A DNA stretch of 64,000 nucleotides from Patulibacter minatonensis DSM 18081 (lineage in GTDB: Bacteria > Actinomycetota > Thermoleophilia > Solirubrobacterales > Solirubrobacteraceae): positions 1,775,252 through 1,839,251 of the forward strand of contig NZ_KI912613.1 in assembly GCF_000519325.1 (NCBI RefSeq), given 5' to 3'. A program made the translations under genes and the position numbers. How positions within the stretch are numbered: position 1 is the first letter of the stretch; every line of letters begins with the position of its first letter. This document shows, piece by piece, positions 38,958 through 48,122 of the stretch. The notes beneath the pieces were generated by a model. That model had not been told where the DNA came from. It was given only the letters and a program-made list of their open reading frames with translations, and made no database searches.

Positions 38958-40532
38958 ATGACCACGAAGCACGCGCCCGAACAGGGGGCTCCTCCACGCG
39001 CGGGAACGGCCACGCTGCCGCGGTACCCGCGCGCGATGGTCGCGACCTCCTGCGCCCTGATCGGCATGATCATGGGCCTCACCGCCGGCGCGATCGCGCT
39101 CGTCCCGGACCTCGGCCGGGACCTCCGGGCGAGCCAGAGCGACGTCCAGTGGGTCACCGACGCCTTCCCGCTCCTCGTCGCCGCGCTGCTGCTGCCCGCC
39201 GGCGCGTTCCTCGACCGCCACGGGCGCCGGCGCGGCATGGTCATCGGCCTCGTGGTCCTGATCGTCGCGCTCGCGGGGACGAGCGTCGCGACCTCGGTCG
39301 ACGGCGTGATCGCGTGCCGGGCGCTCGCGGGCGTCGGAGGCGCGCTGATCTTCCCCGGGACCCTCGCGACGATCACCGTCGCGCTCCCACCGGAACGGCG
39401 CACCACGGCCATCGGGTTCTGGGCCGCGAGCACGGTCGTCGGCGGCACGGTCGGCCTCGTCGTCTGCGCCGTCGGGGTCGAGCTCGTCTCGTGGCGCGCG
39501 CCGTTCGCGGTCTTCTGCGGCATCGCGATCCTGCTGCTCCTGCTGACGCTCGCGACGGTCCCCGAGTCCCGGGCGGACGAGGACGTACCGGCCGACCGGG
39601 TCGGGGCGTGGACGTCGATCGTCGCGGTCGGCGGGCTCGTCCTGGCGGTCACCGAGGGCCCGGTGCACGGCTGGCTCTCGGCGACCACGGTCGTCCCGGC
39701 CCTGATCGGCGCGACGATGCTCGTCGTCTTCGTGGCGTGGGAGCTCCGGGTCTCCCACCCGCTGCTGGACGTCCGGTTGTTCGCCGAGGGGCGCTTCGGG
39801 GCGGCGACCACCGCCCTGTTCGTCCTGTTCTTCGCGCACTTCGCGCTGTTCTTCCTGGCGTTCCAGTACCAGGGGTACGTCCTGGGCCGCTCGACGCTCG
39901 AGTGCACCCTCGGAGCGCTTCCGCCGCTGGGGGCCTTCGCCTTCACCCCGCTGGGGCCGGTCCTCGCCGCCCGCTTCGGGCGACGACGGCTGGTGACCGG
40001 TGCGATGGCGATCAGCGTCGCCGGCGCGGTCCTCGCCGCGGGCATGGGTGCCGCGGGCACCGCGACCTACTGGACGTTCGCCGCCGGAGCGGCGCTCGTC
40101 TGGCTCGGCATGGCCCTGGCGATGTCGACGCCCACCGAGATGATCATCGAGGCGGTGCCGCCGGAGAAGCACGGCGTGGCCAGCGCGGTCAACGACCTGG
40201 CTCGCGAACTCGCCGCAGCGGTCGGCATCGCGGTCGCGGGCTCGGCCTTCAACACCGGCTACCGCAGCTCCGTCGACGACCATGTGGCAGAGGTCCCCGG
40301 GGGCCTCGGGCGGACGGTCCTCGAGTCGCCGGCCGCCGCGCTGGCGGCCCTCGAGCGGCGTCCCGACGGCGCGGCCTCCGTCGCGGTGGTCCACGACGGC
40401 GTGCTCGCGGGCTGGACGTGGTCGCTGGTGATCATGGCCGGCGTGCTCTTGGTCGGTGTCGTGGTGGTCCGGGCCCGGTGCCCGGCGGGCGGCACGACGG
40501 CGCTTCCGCGGGACCTGGTCGACGCCCGATGA
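38958..40532 (+). CDS. MFS transporter, DHA2 (EmrB/QacA) type
   Basis: 524 residues from ATG 38958, consistent with a 14-helix drug:proton antiporter. The N-terminal half carries LRASQSDVQWVTDAFPLLVAALLLPAG and the motif A loop FLDRHGRRRGMVIG; RALAGVGGALIFPGTLATI and AIGFWAASTVVGG are the motif B/C regions. Its substrate is unknown. It follows the oxidase-like genes by about 77 bases and could be cotranscribed. It is convergent with the thioesterase gene. Confidence 0.88.
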   Translation: MTTKHAPEQGAPPRAGTATLPRYPRAMVATSCALIGMIMGLTAGAIALVPDLGRDLRASQSDVQWVTDAFPLLVAALLLPAGAFLDRHGRRRGMVIGLVVLIVALAGTSVATSVDGVIACRALAGVGGALIFPGTLATITVALPPERRTTAIGFWAASTVVGGTVGLVVCAVGVELVSWRAPFAVFCGIAILLLLLTLATVPESRADEDVPADRVGAWTSIVAVGGLVLAVTEGPVHGWLSATTVVPALIGATMLVVFVAWELRVSHPLLDVRLFAEGRFGAATTALFVLFFAHFALFFLAFQYQGYVLGRSTLECTLGALPPLGAFAFTPLGPVLAARFGRRRLVTGAMAISVAGAVLAAGMGAAGTATYWTFAAGAALVWLGMALAMSTPTEMIIEAVPPEKHGVASAVNDLARELAAAVGIAVAGSAFNTGYRSSVDDHVAEVPGGLGRTVLESPAAALAALERRPDGAASVAVVHDGVLAGWTWSLVIMAGVLLVGVVVVRARCPAGGTTALPRDLVDAR

Positions 40533-40590
40533 ACGCGATGCGTCGGCGAACGGGGTCCACCCGGTCGCCCTCGGGAGCGAGGCACGCAGG

Positions 40591-41064
40591 TCAGCGCTGC
40601 GCCCGAGATCCGTGGGCGACCGAGCGGGACGAGCCGTCGGTCGACCAGGTGCCCGAGCACCGGGCGCAGACACGTCCGTCGGCGCTCAGGATCTCCGCCT
40701 CGATGAACGCCAGCTGGCGGCCGCGCCTGGAGACCTCGGCCGAGCAGCGCAACGGCGGGAACGCCGGGCGGTGGTAGTTGATCGTGAGCGTGGCGGTCGC
40801 GGGCAGGGCATCCGGCGTCGAGCTCGACATCGCGGTCAGCCCCATGACGTGATCGGCGATCGCCCCGACCAGCCCACCGTGCAGCGCCCCGTTCGGGTTC
40901 GTCGCCCACGGCGAGCGCTCCATCACGAGTTCGACCCGGCCGGGCAGGAACGAGGTGCATCGGGCGTGCAGCGCGTGGGACGTCGTCAGCGCGTTCGCCC
41001 ACTCCAACCACTCCTCCTCGCTCCCGCCGAACGGTGCTGCGGCCTGCGGTGTGCGATCCGTCAT
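40591..41064 (-). CDS. PaaI-like hotdog thioesterase
   Basis: 157 residues. NPNGALHGGLVGAIADHVMGL is the active-site helix region of PaaI-type hotdog thioesterases, and TATLTINYHRPAFPP is the following conserved strand. It would hydrolyse an acyl- or aryl-CoA thioester, possibly relieving trapped CoA during catabolism. Its promoter, shared with the divergent aldehyde dehydrogenase operon, has a copy of the repeated palindrome about 57 bases upstream. Confidence 0.85.
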   Translation of the reverse strand: MTDRTPQAAAPFGGSEEEWLEWANALTTSHALHARCTSFLPGRVELVMERSPWATNPNGALHGGLVGAIADHVMGLTAMSSSTPDALPATATLTINYHRPAFPPLRCSAEVSRRGRQLAFIEAEILSADGRVCARCSGTWSTDGSSRSVAHGSRAQR

Positions 41065-41120
41065 CTGGGCTCCTGGGGCATCGGGGGGTGGGCGCCGCCC
41101 CGCGGCGTGCCCGTAGGAAT

Positions 41121-41139
41121 AGCAAACGTCCGTTCACGA
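41121..41139 (-). promoter_or_regulatory. TetR-type repeat site 6 (thioesterase)
   Basis: In gene orientation CGTGAACGGACGTTTGCT. It overlaps a second inverted repeat, TCACG-AA-CGTGA at 41134-41145. It faces the thioesterase. Confidence 0.65.
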
Positions 41140-41252
41140 ACGTGAGTCCGGCTTCACCGGCGCGGCCGTGACACGGCGGCTGTTCCTCGCTTCGGTAGGG
41201 GGAAGTGGGAGACTGCTGCTCGGTGGTCACACGGTGCCGGTGCGCGACGCTA

Positions 41253-41271
41253 TTGTGAACGTACGGTTCTT
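41253..41271 (+). promoter_or_regulatory. TetR-type repeat site 7 (aldehyde dehydrogenase operon)
   Basis: TTGTGAACGTACGGTTCTT, one of the closest copies to the consensus, 48 bases before the ATG at 41320. Confidence 0.75.
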
Positions 41272-41319
41272 CCGTGCGGGGCGGTGTGCCTTTCGCGGGA
41301 GCGGTCACGAGGAGCGAGC

Positions 41320-42885
41320 ATGGCGACGACGGCGAAGACGACGACGGGTCCTGGGGGCGACGCGGAGGACCGCATCGTGGTGCGCTGTCCCGCCGACGGC
41401 CACCTCGTCGGCGAGGTCCCCGTGCAGACGACCGACGAGGTCCGTGCGATCGCCGACCGGCTGCGCGCCGCGCAGCCCGCGTGGGAGGCCCTCGGGTTCG
41501 CGGGCCGGGCTCGCTGGCTCGGGCTGTGGCGCGACTGGTTCCTCGACAACGGCGAGCGCCTTGCGGGGATCGTGCAGGAGGAGACCGGCAAGTCGTGGAA
41601 CGACGCGGGCGTCGAGGCTCCTACGGCGGTCGAGGTCATCAACTACTACGCCGAGCACGGCGAGGCGTTCCTGCGCACCGAGCACCCGAAGCCGCACACG
41701 AAGGCGATGGCGATCAAGCAGCTGTCGCTCGAGTACAGCCCGCACCGCCTCGTCGGGGTGATCTCCCCGTGGAACGCCCCCGTGGGCGTCCCGGCGTTCG
41801 ACGTCCCCGGCGCGCTGATGGCCGGGTCCGCCGTGCTCACGAAGTCGTCCGAGTGGACGCCCCTCGCCTGGGAGGAGGTCGTCCGCGGGTGGAACGAGGA
41901 CCTCGGCGCACCGGCGGTCCTCGGCTCGGTGACCGGCGCCGGGGAGACCGGCGCGGCGGTCGTGGACGTCGTGGACTTCCTCCAGTTCACCGGCTCGGCC
42001 CACACCGGCCGCCGGATCGCGGCGCGGTGCGGCGAGCGCCTGATCCCCTGCAGCCTGGAGCTCGGCGGCAAGGACGCGATGATCGTCCTCGCCGACGCGG
42101 ACCTCGAGCGCGCCGCCAGCGGTGCGGTCTGGGGAGGCTTCTTCAACGCCGGCCAGATCTGCGTGTCGGTCGAGCGCCTCTACGTCGAGGACGCCGTGCA
42201 CGACGCGTTCGTCGCCCTCGTGACCGAGAAGGTCGCCGCCCTGCGCGTCGGCATGGAGACGGGGCAGGACATCGCGTACGACTACGGGGCGATGGCCAAC
42301 GAGGCGCAGATCGACATCGTCGACCGGCACGTCGCCGACGCGCGGGACAAGGGCGCCCGCGTCCTCGCCGGTGGAGCGCGACGTCCCGGCCAGGGGCTCT
42401 TCTACGAGCCGACGGTGCTCGTCGACGTCGACCACGGGATGGACTGCATGCGCGAGGAGACGTTCGGGCCGACGCTGCCGATCATGCGCGTCGCCGACGA
42501 GGCCGAGGCGATCGCCCGGGCCAACGACTCGGAGTACGGCCTCTCGGCGTCGGTGTGGACGACGGACCGCGCACGCGGCGAACGCGTCGCCTCCGCACTG
42601 AACGCCGGCGGGGTCAACATCAACGACATGTACATCAACATGTTCCAGATGCCTCTCCCGCAGGGCGGCTGGGGCGCCTCGGGCATCGGGGGCCGACTCG
42701 GTGGTGCGGCGGGGATCCGCAAGTTCTGCCGCGAGCGCGCCGTCGTCCGCGCCCGCGTCGCACCGAAGACCGAGATCCAGTGGTACCCCGCCTCGAACCG
42801 CAGCGCCGGGATCCAAGGTCGCGCGACCCGCTTCCTCGGCGCCCGGGACTGGCGCCGGAAGCTCGGCCTGAAGCCGCGCCCGTGA
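41320..42885 (+). CDS. Aldehyde dehydrogenase (NAD(P)+), copy 1
   Basis: 521 residues from ATG 41320 with GAGGAG six bases upstream. GVISPWNAPVGVPAFDVPGAL is the substrate/NAD region, FTGSAHTGRRIAARCG the nucleotide loop, LELGGKDAMIVLADADLERA holds the general-base Glu, FFNAGQICVSVERLYV the catalytic Cys, and EETFGPTLPIMRV the second Glu. It oxidises an aldehyde to an acid. It is the first gene of an operon with a CoA transferase and an AtuA-like protein, overlapping the next gene by GTGA. Confidence 0.93.
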   Translation: MATTAKTTTGPGGDAEDRIVVRCPADGHLVGEVPVQTTDEVRAIADRLRAAQPAWEALGFAGRARWLGLWRDWFLDNGERLAGIVQEETGKSWNDAGVEAPTAVEVINYYAEHGEAFLRTEHPKPHTKAMAIKQLSLEYSPHRLVGVISPWNAPVGVPAFDVPGALMAGSAVLTKSSEWTPLAWEEVVRGWNEDLGAPAVLGSVTGAGETGAAVVDVVDFLQFTGSAHTGRRIAARCGERLIPCSLELGGKDAMIVLADADLERAASGAVWGGFFNAGQICVSVERLYVEDAVHDAFVALVTEKVAALRVGMETGQDIAYDYGAMANEAQIDIVDRHVADARDKGARVLAGGARRPGQGLFYEPTVLVDVDHGMDCMREETFGPTLPIMRVADEAEAIARANDSEYGLSASVWTTDRARGERVASALNAGGVNINDMYINMFQMPLPQGGWGASGIGGRLGGAAGIRKFCRERAVVRARVAPKTEIQWYPASNRSAGIQGRATRFLGARDWRRKLGLKPRP

Positions 42886-44399
42886 GCGTCACCGAGAGCA
42901 CGCTCGCGCGGACGATCCGCGACCGTGTCGCGACCCCGCTGCAGGACGACCGATCGATCGACCTGCACGCCGAGCTCGACCGCGTCCTCGCGGACGTCGG
43001 GTTCGCCGCCGCGGACGCCGGCGGAGCGGTCGAGTTCACCGGCCGCGACCCGATCGCCGCCAGCCGGCTCGCCCTGGCGTCGGCCGCCGGGCTGGGCCTC
43101 GTCGCGAAGTCCGTCGCGGTCGCCCGGCTGTGGCGCACGCGCGGCGGCGACGGGCAGGACCTCGCGATCGACCTGCGCTCCGCGCCCCGCAGGCTCTGCC
43201 CCTTCTACGAGGGCAGGTGGGAACGGATGAACGGCTACCCGGCCGGCTCCGACTTCGACCTCGCCACCGCGCTGCACTTCACCTCGCTCTATCGCTGCGC
43301 CGACGGCGGATGGGTCCTGCCGCAGGCGCAGTACCCGAAGCTCCGCCGCCGCGCGCTGAAGCTCCTCGGCGTCCCCGACGACCGCGACGCCGTCGCCGGC
43401 GCGATCGGGCGCTGGAACGCCGCCGACCTCGAGCGGGCCGGGGCAGAGGCGGGCGTCGTCATGCCGCTCGTCCGCAGTCCCGAGGCGTTCCTCGCGGAGG
43501 AGCAGTTCACCGGCCACCTCGCCGACCTGCCGTTGATCGAGCTGGAGCGCACCGGCGACGCCGACCCGGTCCCCCTGCCGTCCGGCCCCGAGCAGCCGTT
43601 CTCGGGGATCCGGGCGCTCGGCATGGGCCACGTGATCGCCGGCGGCGGCATCGGCCGGACGCTCGCGCTGCACGGCGCCGACGTGCTGAACGTCTGGCGC
43701 CCGCTGGAGTACGAGAGCCCCGGCGCGTACCACTCGGCCCAGTTCGGGGTGCGGTCGACGACGCTCTCCACGAAGCACGACACGGGCCGCGACGCCCTGG
43801 AGCGCCTCGCGTCGCGCGCCGACGTCTTCTACGCCAACCGTCGACCCGCGATGCTCGAGAAGGTCGGGTTCACCGCCGAGCAGCTCGCGGAGCGGCACCC
43901 CGGGATCGTCCACGCGAGCGTCAGCGTCCACGGGCGCACGGGCCCATGGGCCGACCGCCCGGGGTTCGACCAGACCGCCGGGGCCGTCTCCGGCATCTTC
44001 GACGTCGAGGGCCGGGACGGCGTCCCCGCGATCCCGCTGATCACGGTCGTCAACGACTGGATCGTGCCGTGGTTGGCGACGGTGGGCATCGTCTCCGCGC
44101 TCGAGCGCCGCGCCGTCGAGGGAGGGTCGTGGCGGGTCCACGTCTCGCTCACGCGCGTCGCGCTCTGGATCCTCGGCCTGGGCGTCTTCGACCGCGACTA
44201 CGTGGCCGAGACCGCCGGCGTCGGCGACGAGCACGCCTACCTCCCACCCGAGCTCCTGCACCACGACGGGCCGATGGGCCGGTACCAGGGCGTGACCGAC
44301 CAGGTCCGCATGTCCCGCACCCCCGGCCACCACCGCCACGGCCTGCTGCCGATGGGCTCGGCCCCGCCGCGCTGGCTCGACGACCCGGAGTCCCCATGA
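42882..44399 (+). CDS. CaiB/BaiF family CoA transferase, two-part
   Basis: 505 residues from GTG 42882, longer than the usual 400. The first 150 residues include DGQDLAIDLRSAPRRLCPFYEGRWER, resembling a degenerate N-terminal lobe. The second part carries FSGIRALGMGHVIAGGGIGRTLALHGADVLNV and GIVHASVSVHGRTGPWADRPGFDQTAGAVSG, typical of CaiB-type type III CoA transferases, with the D-Q-T-A region near the family catalytic Asp. It probably moves CoA between acids, activating the product of the aldehyde dehydrogenase. It overlaps the AtuA gene by ATGA. Confidence 0.8.
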   Translation: MSVTESTLARTIRDRVATPLQDDRSIDLHAELDRVLADVGFAAADAGGAVEFTGRDPIAASRLALASAAGLGLVAKSVAVARLWRTRGGDGQDLAIDLRSAPRRLCPFYEGRWERMNGYPAGSDFDLATALHFTSLYRCADGGWVLPQAQYPKLRRRALKLLGVPDDRDAVAGAIGRWNAADLERAGAEAGVVMPLVRSPEAFLAEEQFTGHLADLPLIELERTGDADPVPLPSGPEQPFSGIRALGMGHVIAGGGIGRTLALHGADVLNVWRPLEYESPGAYHSAQFGVRSTTLSTKHDTGRDALERLASRADVFYANRRPAMLEKVGFTAEQLAERHPGIVHASVSVHGRTGPWADRPGFDQTAGAVSGIFDVEGRDGVPAIPLITVVNDWIVPWLATVGIVSALERRAVEGGSWRVHVSLTRVALWILGLGVFDRDYVAETAGVGDEHAYLPPELLHHDGPMGRYQGVTDQVRMSRTPGHHRHGLLPMGSAPPRWLDDPESP

Positions 44400-46201
44400 G
44401 CACCCGCCCGATCATCATCGCCAACTGCTCCGGCTACTCCGGCGACCGGCGCTCCGCCCTCCGCGAGGCACTCGACGGCGGTCCCGTCGACGTCATCGTC
44501 GGCGACTACCTCGCGGAGATCACGCTCGCGGGGATGGCGGCGCGTCGCGTGCGCGGCCGCGGCGAGGGGTACAGCACGGAGCTGCTCGAGCAGCTGACCG
44601 GGTGCCTCGACGAGCTCGTCGAGCGCGGGGTCAAGCTCGTCGTCAACGCGGGCGGCTTCGACCCGGCAGGGCTGGCCGAACGACTGCGCGAGCTCCATTC
44701 GGGCGCCCGCCCGCTGCGGGTCGCGCACCTCGAGGGCGACGACCTCACCGGCCGGCTCGACGACCTGCAGGCCCGCGGTCACGAGCTGCCGAGCATGGAC
44801 ACGGGGCGGCCGTTCTCGTCCTGGGGCCACGACGCCCTGAGCGCCAACGCGTACCTCGGTGCGTGGGGGATAGCCGACGCACTGGCCGGCGGCGCGGACG
44901 TCGTGATCTGCCCGCGGGTGACCGACGCGTCCCTGGTCGCCGGGCCCGCCGCCTGGTGGCACGACTGGGCGACGGAGGACTGGGATCGCCTCGCGGGAGC
45001 GATCGTGGCCGGCCACGTCATCGAGTGCGGGCCGCAGGCCTGCGGCGGCAACTTCTCCGGGTTCACGCACGTCCCGGGGATGGTCCACCCGGGGTTCCCG
45101 ATCGCCGAGATCGAGGCCGACGGCACCGCGGTCATCACGAAGCACCCGGGCACCGGCGGCGCGGTGACCACCGACACCGTGAGCGCACAGCTGCTCTACG
45201 AGATCCAGGGCCCGATCTACCTGAACCCCGACGTCACGGTCGACCTCCGCGACGTCGAGCTGACGACGGTCGGCGCCGACCGCGTCCGCGTCGCGGGGGC
45301 GCGGGGCACGCCGCCGCCGGCGACCACGAAGGTCGCGATCACGGCGATCATCGGCTGGGAGAACGCGTTCTCCGGCTACCTCTGCGGCCTCGACATCGAC
45401 GCGAAGGCGGCGCTCGTCGAGGCCCAGGCCCGCGACGTCCTGGCCGGCAGCCCGGTCGAGCTCGCGCGGGTCGACCGGATCGGCTCGGCGGAGGAGGATC
45501 CGTCGTCGATCGAGGCCGCGACCGTCGGCCTGCGCTTCGTCGGCCGCGCCGCGACCGCCGATCCGCTCAAGCCAGGAGCGTTCTTCCACCGGGTCCACGG
45601 CACGATCCTGTCGAGCATCCCCGGCTTCCACGCCGACGGCTCGTCAGGCCGGGCGACCAGGCCGAGCCCGCTGATCGAGTACTGGCCGGCGCTCGTCCCG
45701 GTCGCCGAGCTCGAGCCCGTCGTGGTCCACGACGGCGGGGAGCGCATGCCGGTGCGGACCGTCCCGACCGCGACGCCCCCGGTCGTCGCCGACGACGAGG
45801 GGCCTGCCGCCGACGCGGCCGATCCGGGACCGCTGACGCGCGTACCGCTCGGCGCGCTCGTGCACGCCCGGGCGGGGGACAAGGGCGGCAACTCGAACCT
45901 CGGCTTCTGGACCGGCCCCGAGGCGTGGGAGTGGCTGCGCGGTTTCCTCACCGCGGACCGACTCCGCGAGCTCTACCCCGAGGCCGCCGGCCTGCTGCTG
46001 ACCCGCCACGAGCTCCCGCACCTGCGCGCGGTGCACTTCGTCGTCCACGGGAACCTCGGGACGGGGTGCTCCAGCAACGGCCGCCTCGACGCCCTCGGGA
46101 AGTCCGTGGCGGAGTACGTGCGAGCCCGGCACGTCGACGCGCCGGAGGCCCTGATCGGCTCGCACCTCCGCGGAGCCGAGGTCGCGGGCCCGGCGATCTG
46201 A
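44396..46201 (+). CDS. AtuA-like protein (acyclic terpene utilisation)
   Basis: 601 residues from ATG 44396. IIIANCSGYSGDRRSALRE and VDVIVGDYLAEITLAGMAARR open the AtuA/DUF1446 domain, with VKLVVNAGGFDPAGLAERL, DVVICPRVTDASLVAGPA and ECGPQACGGNFSGF. The C-terminal 110 residues (VPLGALVHARAGDKGGNSNLG and GNLGTGCSSNGRLDALGKS) form the separate ferredoxin-like domain often fused to it. AtuA is needed for growth on citronellol-like terpenes in Pseudomonas, though its reaction is uncertain. The other atu genes (carboxylase AtuC/F) are not here, so another branched substrate is possible. Confidence 0.85.
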   Translation: MSTRPIIIANCSGYSGDRRSALREALDGGPVDVIVGDYLAEITLAGMAARRVRGRGEGYSTELLEQLTGCLDELVERGVKLVVNAGGFDPAGLAERLRELHSGARPLRVAHLEGDDLTGRLDDLQARGHELPSMDTGRPFSSWGHDALSANAYLGAWGIADALAGGADVVICPRVTDASLVAGPAAWWHDWATEDWDRLAGAIVAGHVIECGPQACGGNFSGFTHVPGMVHPGFPIAEIEADGTAVITKHPGTGGAVTTDTVSAQLLYEIQGPIYLNPDVTVDLRDVELTTVGADRVRVAGARGTPPPATTKVAITAIIGWENAFSGYLCGLDIDAKAALVEAQARDVLAGSPVELARVDRIGSAEEDPSSIEAATVGLRFVGRAATADPLKPGAFFHRVHGTILSSIPGFHADGSSGRATRPSPLIEYWPALVPVAELEPVVVHDGGERMPVRTVPTATPPVVADDEGPAADAADPGPLTRVPLGALVHARAGDKGGNSNLGFWTGPEAWEWLRGFLTADRLRELYPEAAGLLLTRHELPHLRAVHFVVHGNLGTGCSSNGRLDALGKSVAEYVRARHVDAPEALIGSHLRGAEVAGPAI

Positions 46202-46232
46202 CGGCGGTCGGGCCGGGACGGACCGGGGCCGC

Positions 46233-47594
46233 TCAGGCCCCGGCGGCCGCGAGCAGCTCGTCGCGGTCGGTGAGCTTCCGGCGCGGTCGACCCTCGTCCG
46301 CGCCCGCCCGGGTCTCCGCGGCGTCGATCGCGCGCCAGCCGCCGGTGTCGACGATCCGTGCACCCCCCTGCTCGAGCCGCTCGCGGACCGCGTCGGCGTC
46401 GAGCACACCCTCGTGGTCGAGCTGCCCGGCGAGCGCATCCTCGATCACGAGCGTCGCCGTGTCGTAGGCGCAGAGCTTGTTCGTGCCGATCACCCCACTC
46501 GGCCCGCGCTTGATCCAGCCGCTGACGTACGTGCGGGCTGCGGCCTCCGGATCCCCGGTCACGCGCCCGGCCATGTTCGGGATCAGCGAGCGTCGCTCGT
46601 CGAACGGCACGCCCGGCACGGGACGTCCGCGGAAGCCGATCGCGCTCATCACCAGCGAGGCGTCGAGCTCCTCCGTCGCGTCCGTCGGTCGGGCGAGGAT
46701 CGCCCGGTGCTTCCCGCGGTGGAGCTCGTTCCGCGCCAGGCGCAGCCCGCGGACACGACCGTCCTCGCCGAGGATCTCCACGGGGGAGACGAGGAAGCGC
46801 AGCACGATCCGCCGCTCGGCCTCGGTCGGCGCCGCGCGGGCCACGCCGCGAAGCACCTTCATGTTGCGCACGGCGCGATGCCCTGGCTGCGTCGTGTTGA
46901 ACGATGGGTCGATCGCGAGCTCGTCCCGCGGCATCGTCACCCCGAAGCGGCTCGTGAGCGCCTTGAGCTCCGGAGTCGTGAAGGCGGCGTGCTCCGCGCC
47001 CCGCCGGCCGAGCACCACGACCTCGCGGATCCGGCTCTCCGACAGCGCCTCGAGGGCGTGGTCGGCGATGTCGGTGCCGGAGAGCTCGTCGGGCGGCAGG
47101 AGCAGCATCCGCGCGCAGTCGAGCGCGACGTTGCCGTTGCCGACGATCACGGCGCGATCCCCCGAGAGGTCGAAGGTGCGGTCGCGGAACGCGGGGTCGC
47201 CGTTGTACCAGGAGACGAAGTCGGTGGCCGGGTGGCAGCCGGCGAGATTCTCGCCGGGGAGGCCGAGGCTGCGAGCGTCGGGGCATCCGGTGGCGTAGAC
47301 CACGGCGTGGTACCAGCGCTGGAGGTCGGCGTGCTCGACGTCGCGGCCGACCTCGACGCCCCCGAGGAACCGGCAGCGCCCGGAATCCAGCACCGCCTCG
47401 AACCGCCGCGCGACGGTCTTGATCCGCGGGTGGTCCGGTGCGACGCCGCCGCGGACGAGACCCCACGGCGTCGCCTGGCGGTCGATGAGGTCGACGTCGA
47501 ACGACGCGGCCTCCTCGTCCAGGAGCCGTGCGGCGAGGAAGGCGCCGGAAGGGCCGGAGCCCACGATTGCCACGCGACGTCGTCCCGCATCCAT
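46233..47594 (-). CDS. FprA-type ferredoxin-NADP+ reductase (copy 3)
   Basis: 453 residues. VAIVGSGPSGAFLAARLL (FAD), [18 protein letters not shown] (NADPH), [19 protein letters not shown] and GWIKRGPSGVIGTNKLCA are intact. It is monocistronic and divergent from ferredoxin 2 (47787); the intergenic region has two palindrome copies. Site 8 ends only 18 bases before its ATG, and TAGACT lies between, so the transcript may be nearly leaderless. Confidence 0.92.
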   Translation of the reverse strand: MDAGRRRVAIVGSGPSGAFLAARLLDEEAASFDVDLIDRQATPWGLVRGGVAPDHPRIKTVARRFEAVLDSGRCRFLGGVEVGRDVEHADLQRWYHAVVYATGCPDARSLGLPGENLAGCHPATDFVSWYNGDPAFRDRTFDLSGDRAVIVGNGNVALDCARMLLLPPDELSGTDIADHALEALSESRIREVVVLGRRGAEHAAFTTPELKALTSRFGVTMPRDELAIDPSFNTTQPGHRAVRNMKVLRGVARAAPTEAERRIVLRFLVSPVEILGEDGRVRGLRLARNELHRGKHRAILARPTDATEELDASLVMSAIGFRGRPVPGVPFDERRSLIPNMAGRVTGDPEAAARTYVSGWIKRGPSGVIGTNKLCAYDTATLVIEDALAGQLDHEGVLDADAVRERLEQGGARIVDTGGWRAIDAAETRAGADEGRPRRKLTDRDELLAAAGA

Positions 47595-47611
47595 GCGTGC
47601 AGTCTACATCG

Positions 47612-47631
47612 ACGAACCGATCGGTAACTAT
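47612..47631 (-). promoter_or_regulatory. TetR-type repeat site 8 (ferredoxin reductase 3)
   Basis: In gene orientation ATAGTTACCGATCGGTTCGT; near-consensus, immediately upstream of a probable minus-10 element and the start codon. Confidence 0.7.
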
Positions 47632-47719
47632 TTTGCCGTGATGAGGAGCGATGTCGCCGTCAATTGCCTGTTTTGAAAGGAGAACGTCCTGACACGGCGG
47701 GCCGTCATGGCGATACTCT

Positions 47720-47738
47720 GAAGTGAACGATCGTGAAG
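47720..47738 (+). promoter_or_regulatory. TetR-type repeat site 9 (ferredoxin 2)
   Basis: GAAGTGAACGATCGTGAAG; the GTGAACGATCG half is perfect and the right side diverges. It ends 48 bases before the ferredoxin 2 ATG. Confidence 0.65.
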
Positions 47739-47786
47739 CAAGAGTGTGCTTCCGGCCCGCATCACGACCCCGGAGGAGCCCGCGGC

Positions 47787-48122
47787 ATGTCCTACGTCAT
47801 CACCGCACCGTGCATCAACACGCGCGACGCGTCGTGTGTCGAGGTGTGTCCCGTCGACTGCATCCATCCGGCTCCGGGTGAGCCGGGACACGAGACCGCC
47901 GAGCAGCTCTTCATCGATCCGGAGGAGTGCATCGGCTGCGACGCGTGCGTCGAGGTCTGTCCCGTCGGGGCGCCGTGGCCGATCGAGGACGTCCCGGCCG
48001 AGCACCGGGACTTCGTGGGGATCGCCGAGGCGTACTACGCCGCCGCCGCAGCGGACGGCGGTGCGGGAGTCTCCGCGGCGGGGGTGGCGGCGAGTCCCGC
48101 CAGCACGAAGCGGGCGACGTAG
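47787..48122 (+). CDS. 7Fe-type ferredoxin (copy 2) with Ala-rich tail
   Basis: 111 residues from ATG 47787 with GGAGGA upstream. Cysteines at 9, 17, 21 and 25 ([13 protein letters not shown]) and a CIGCDACVEVCP set give the two-cluster pattern. Compared with copy 1 it has a 25-residue low-complexity C-terminal tail (AAAAADGGAGVSAAGVAA). The last 88 bases overlap, on the opposite strand, the end of the TetR gene at 48035, so the tail may have arisen by read-through into that gene. It is divergent from reductase copy 3. Confidence 0.9.
   Translation: MSYVITAPCINTRDASCVEVCPVDCIHPAPGEPGHETAEQLFIDPEECIGCDACVEVCPVGAPWPIEDVPAEHRDFVGIAEAYYAAAAADGGAGVSAAGVAASPASTKRAT

Noticed and set aside
46202-46232. 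Possible terminator between AtuA and reductase 3
   Set aside because: GC-rich but no clean inverted repeat could be found.
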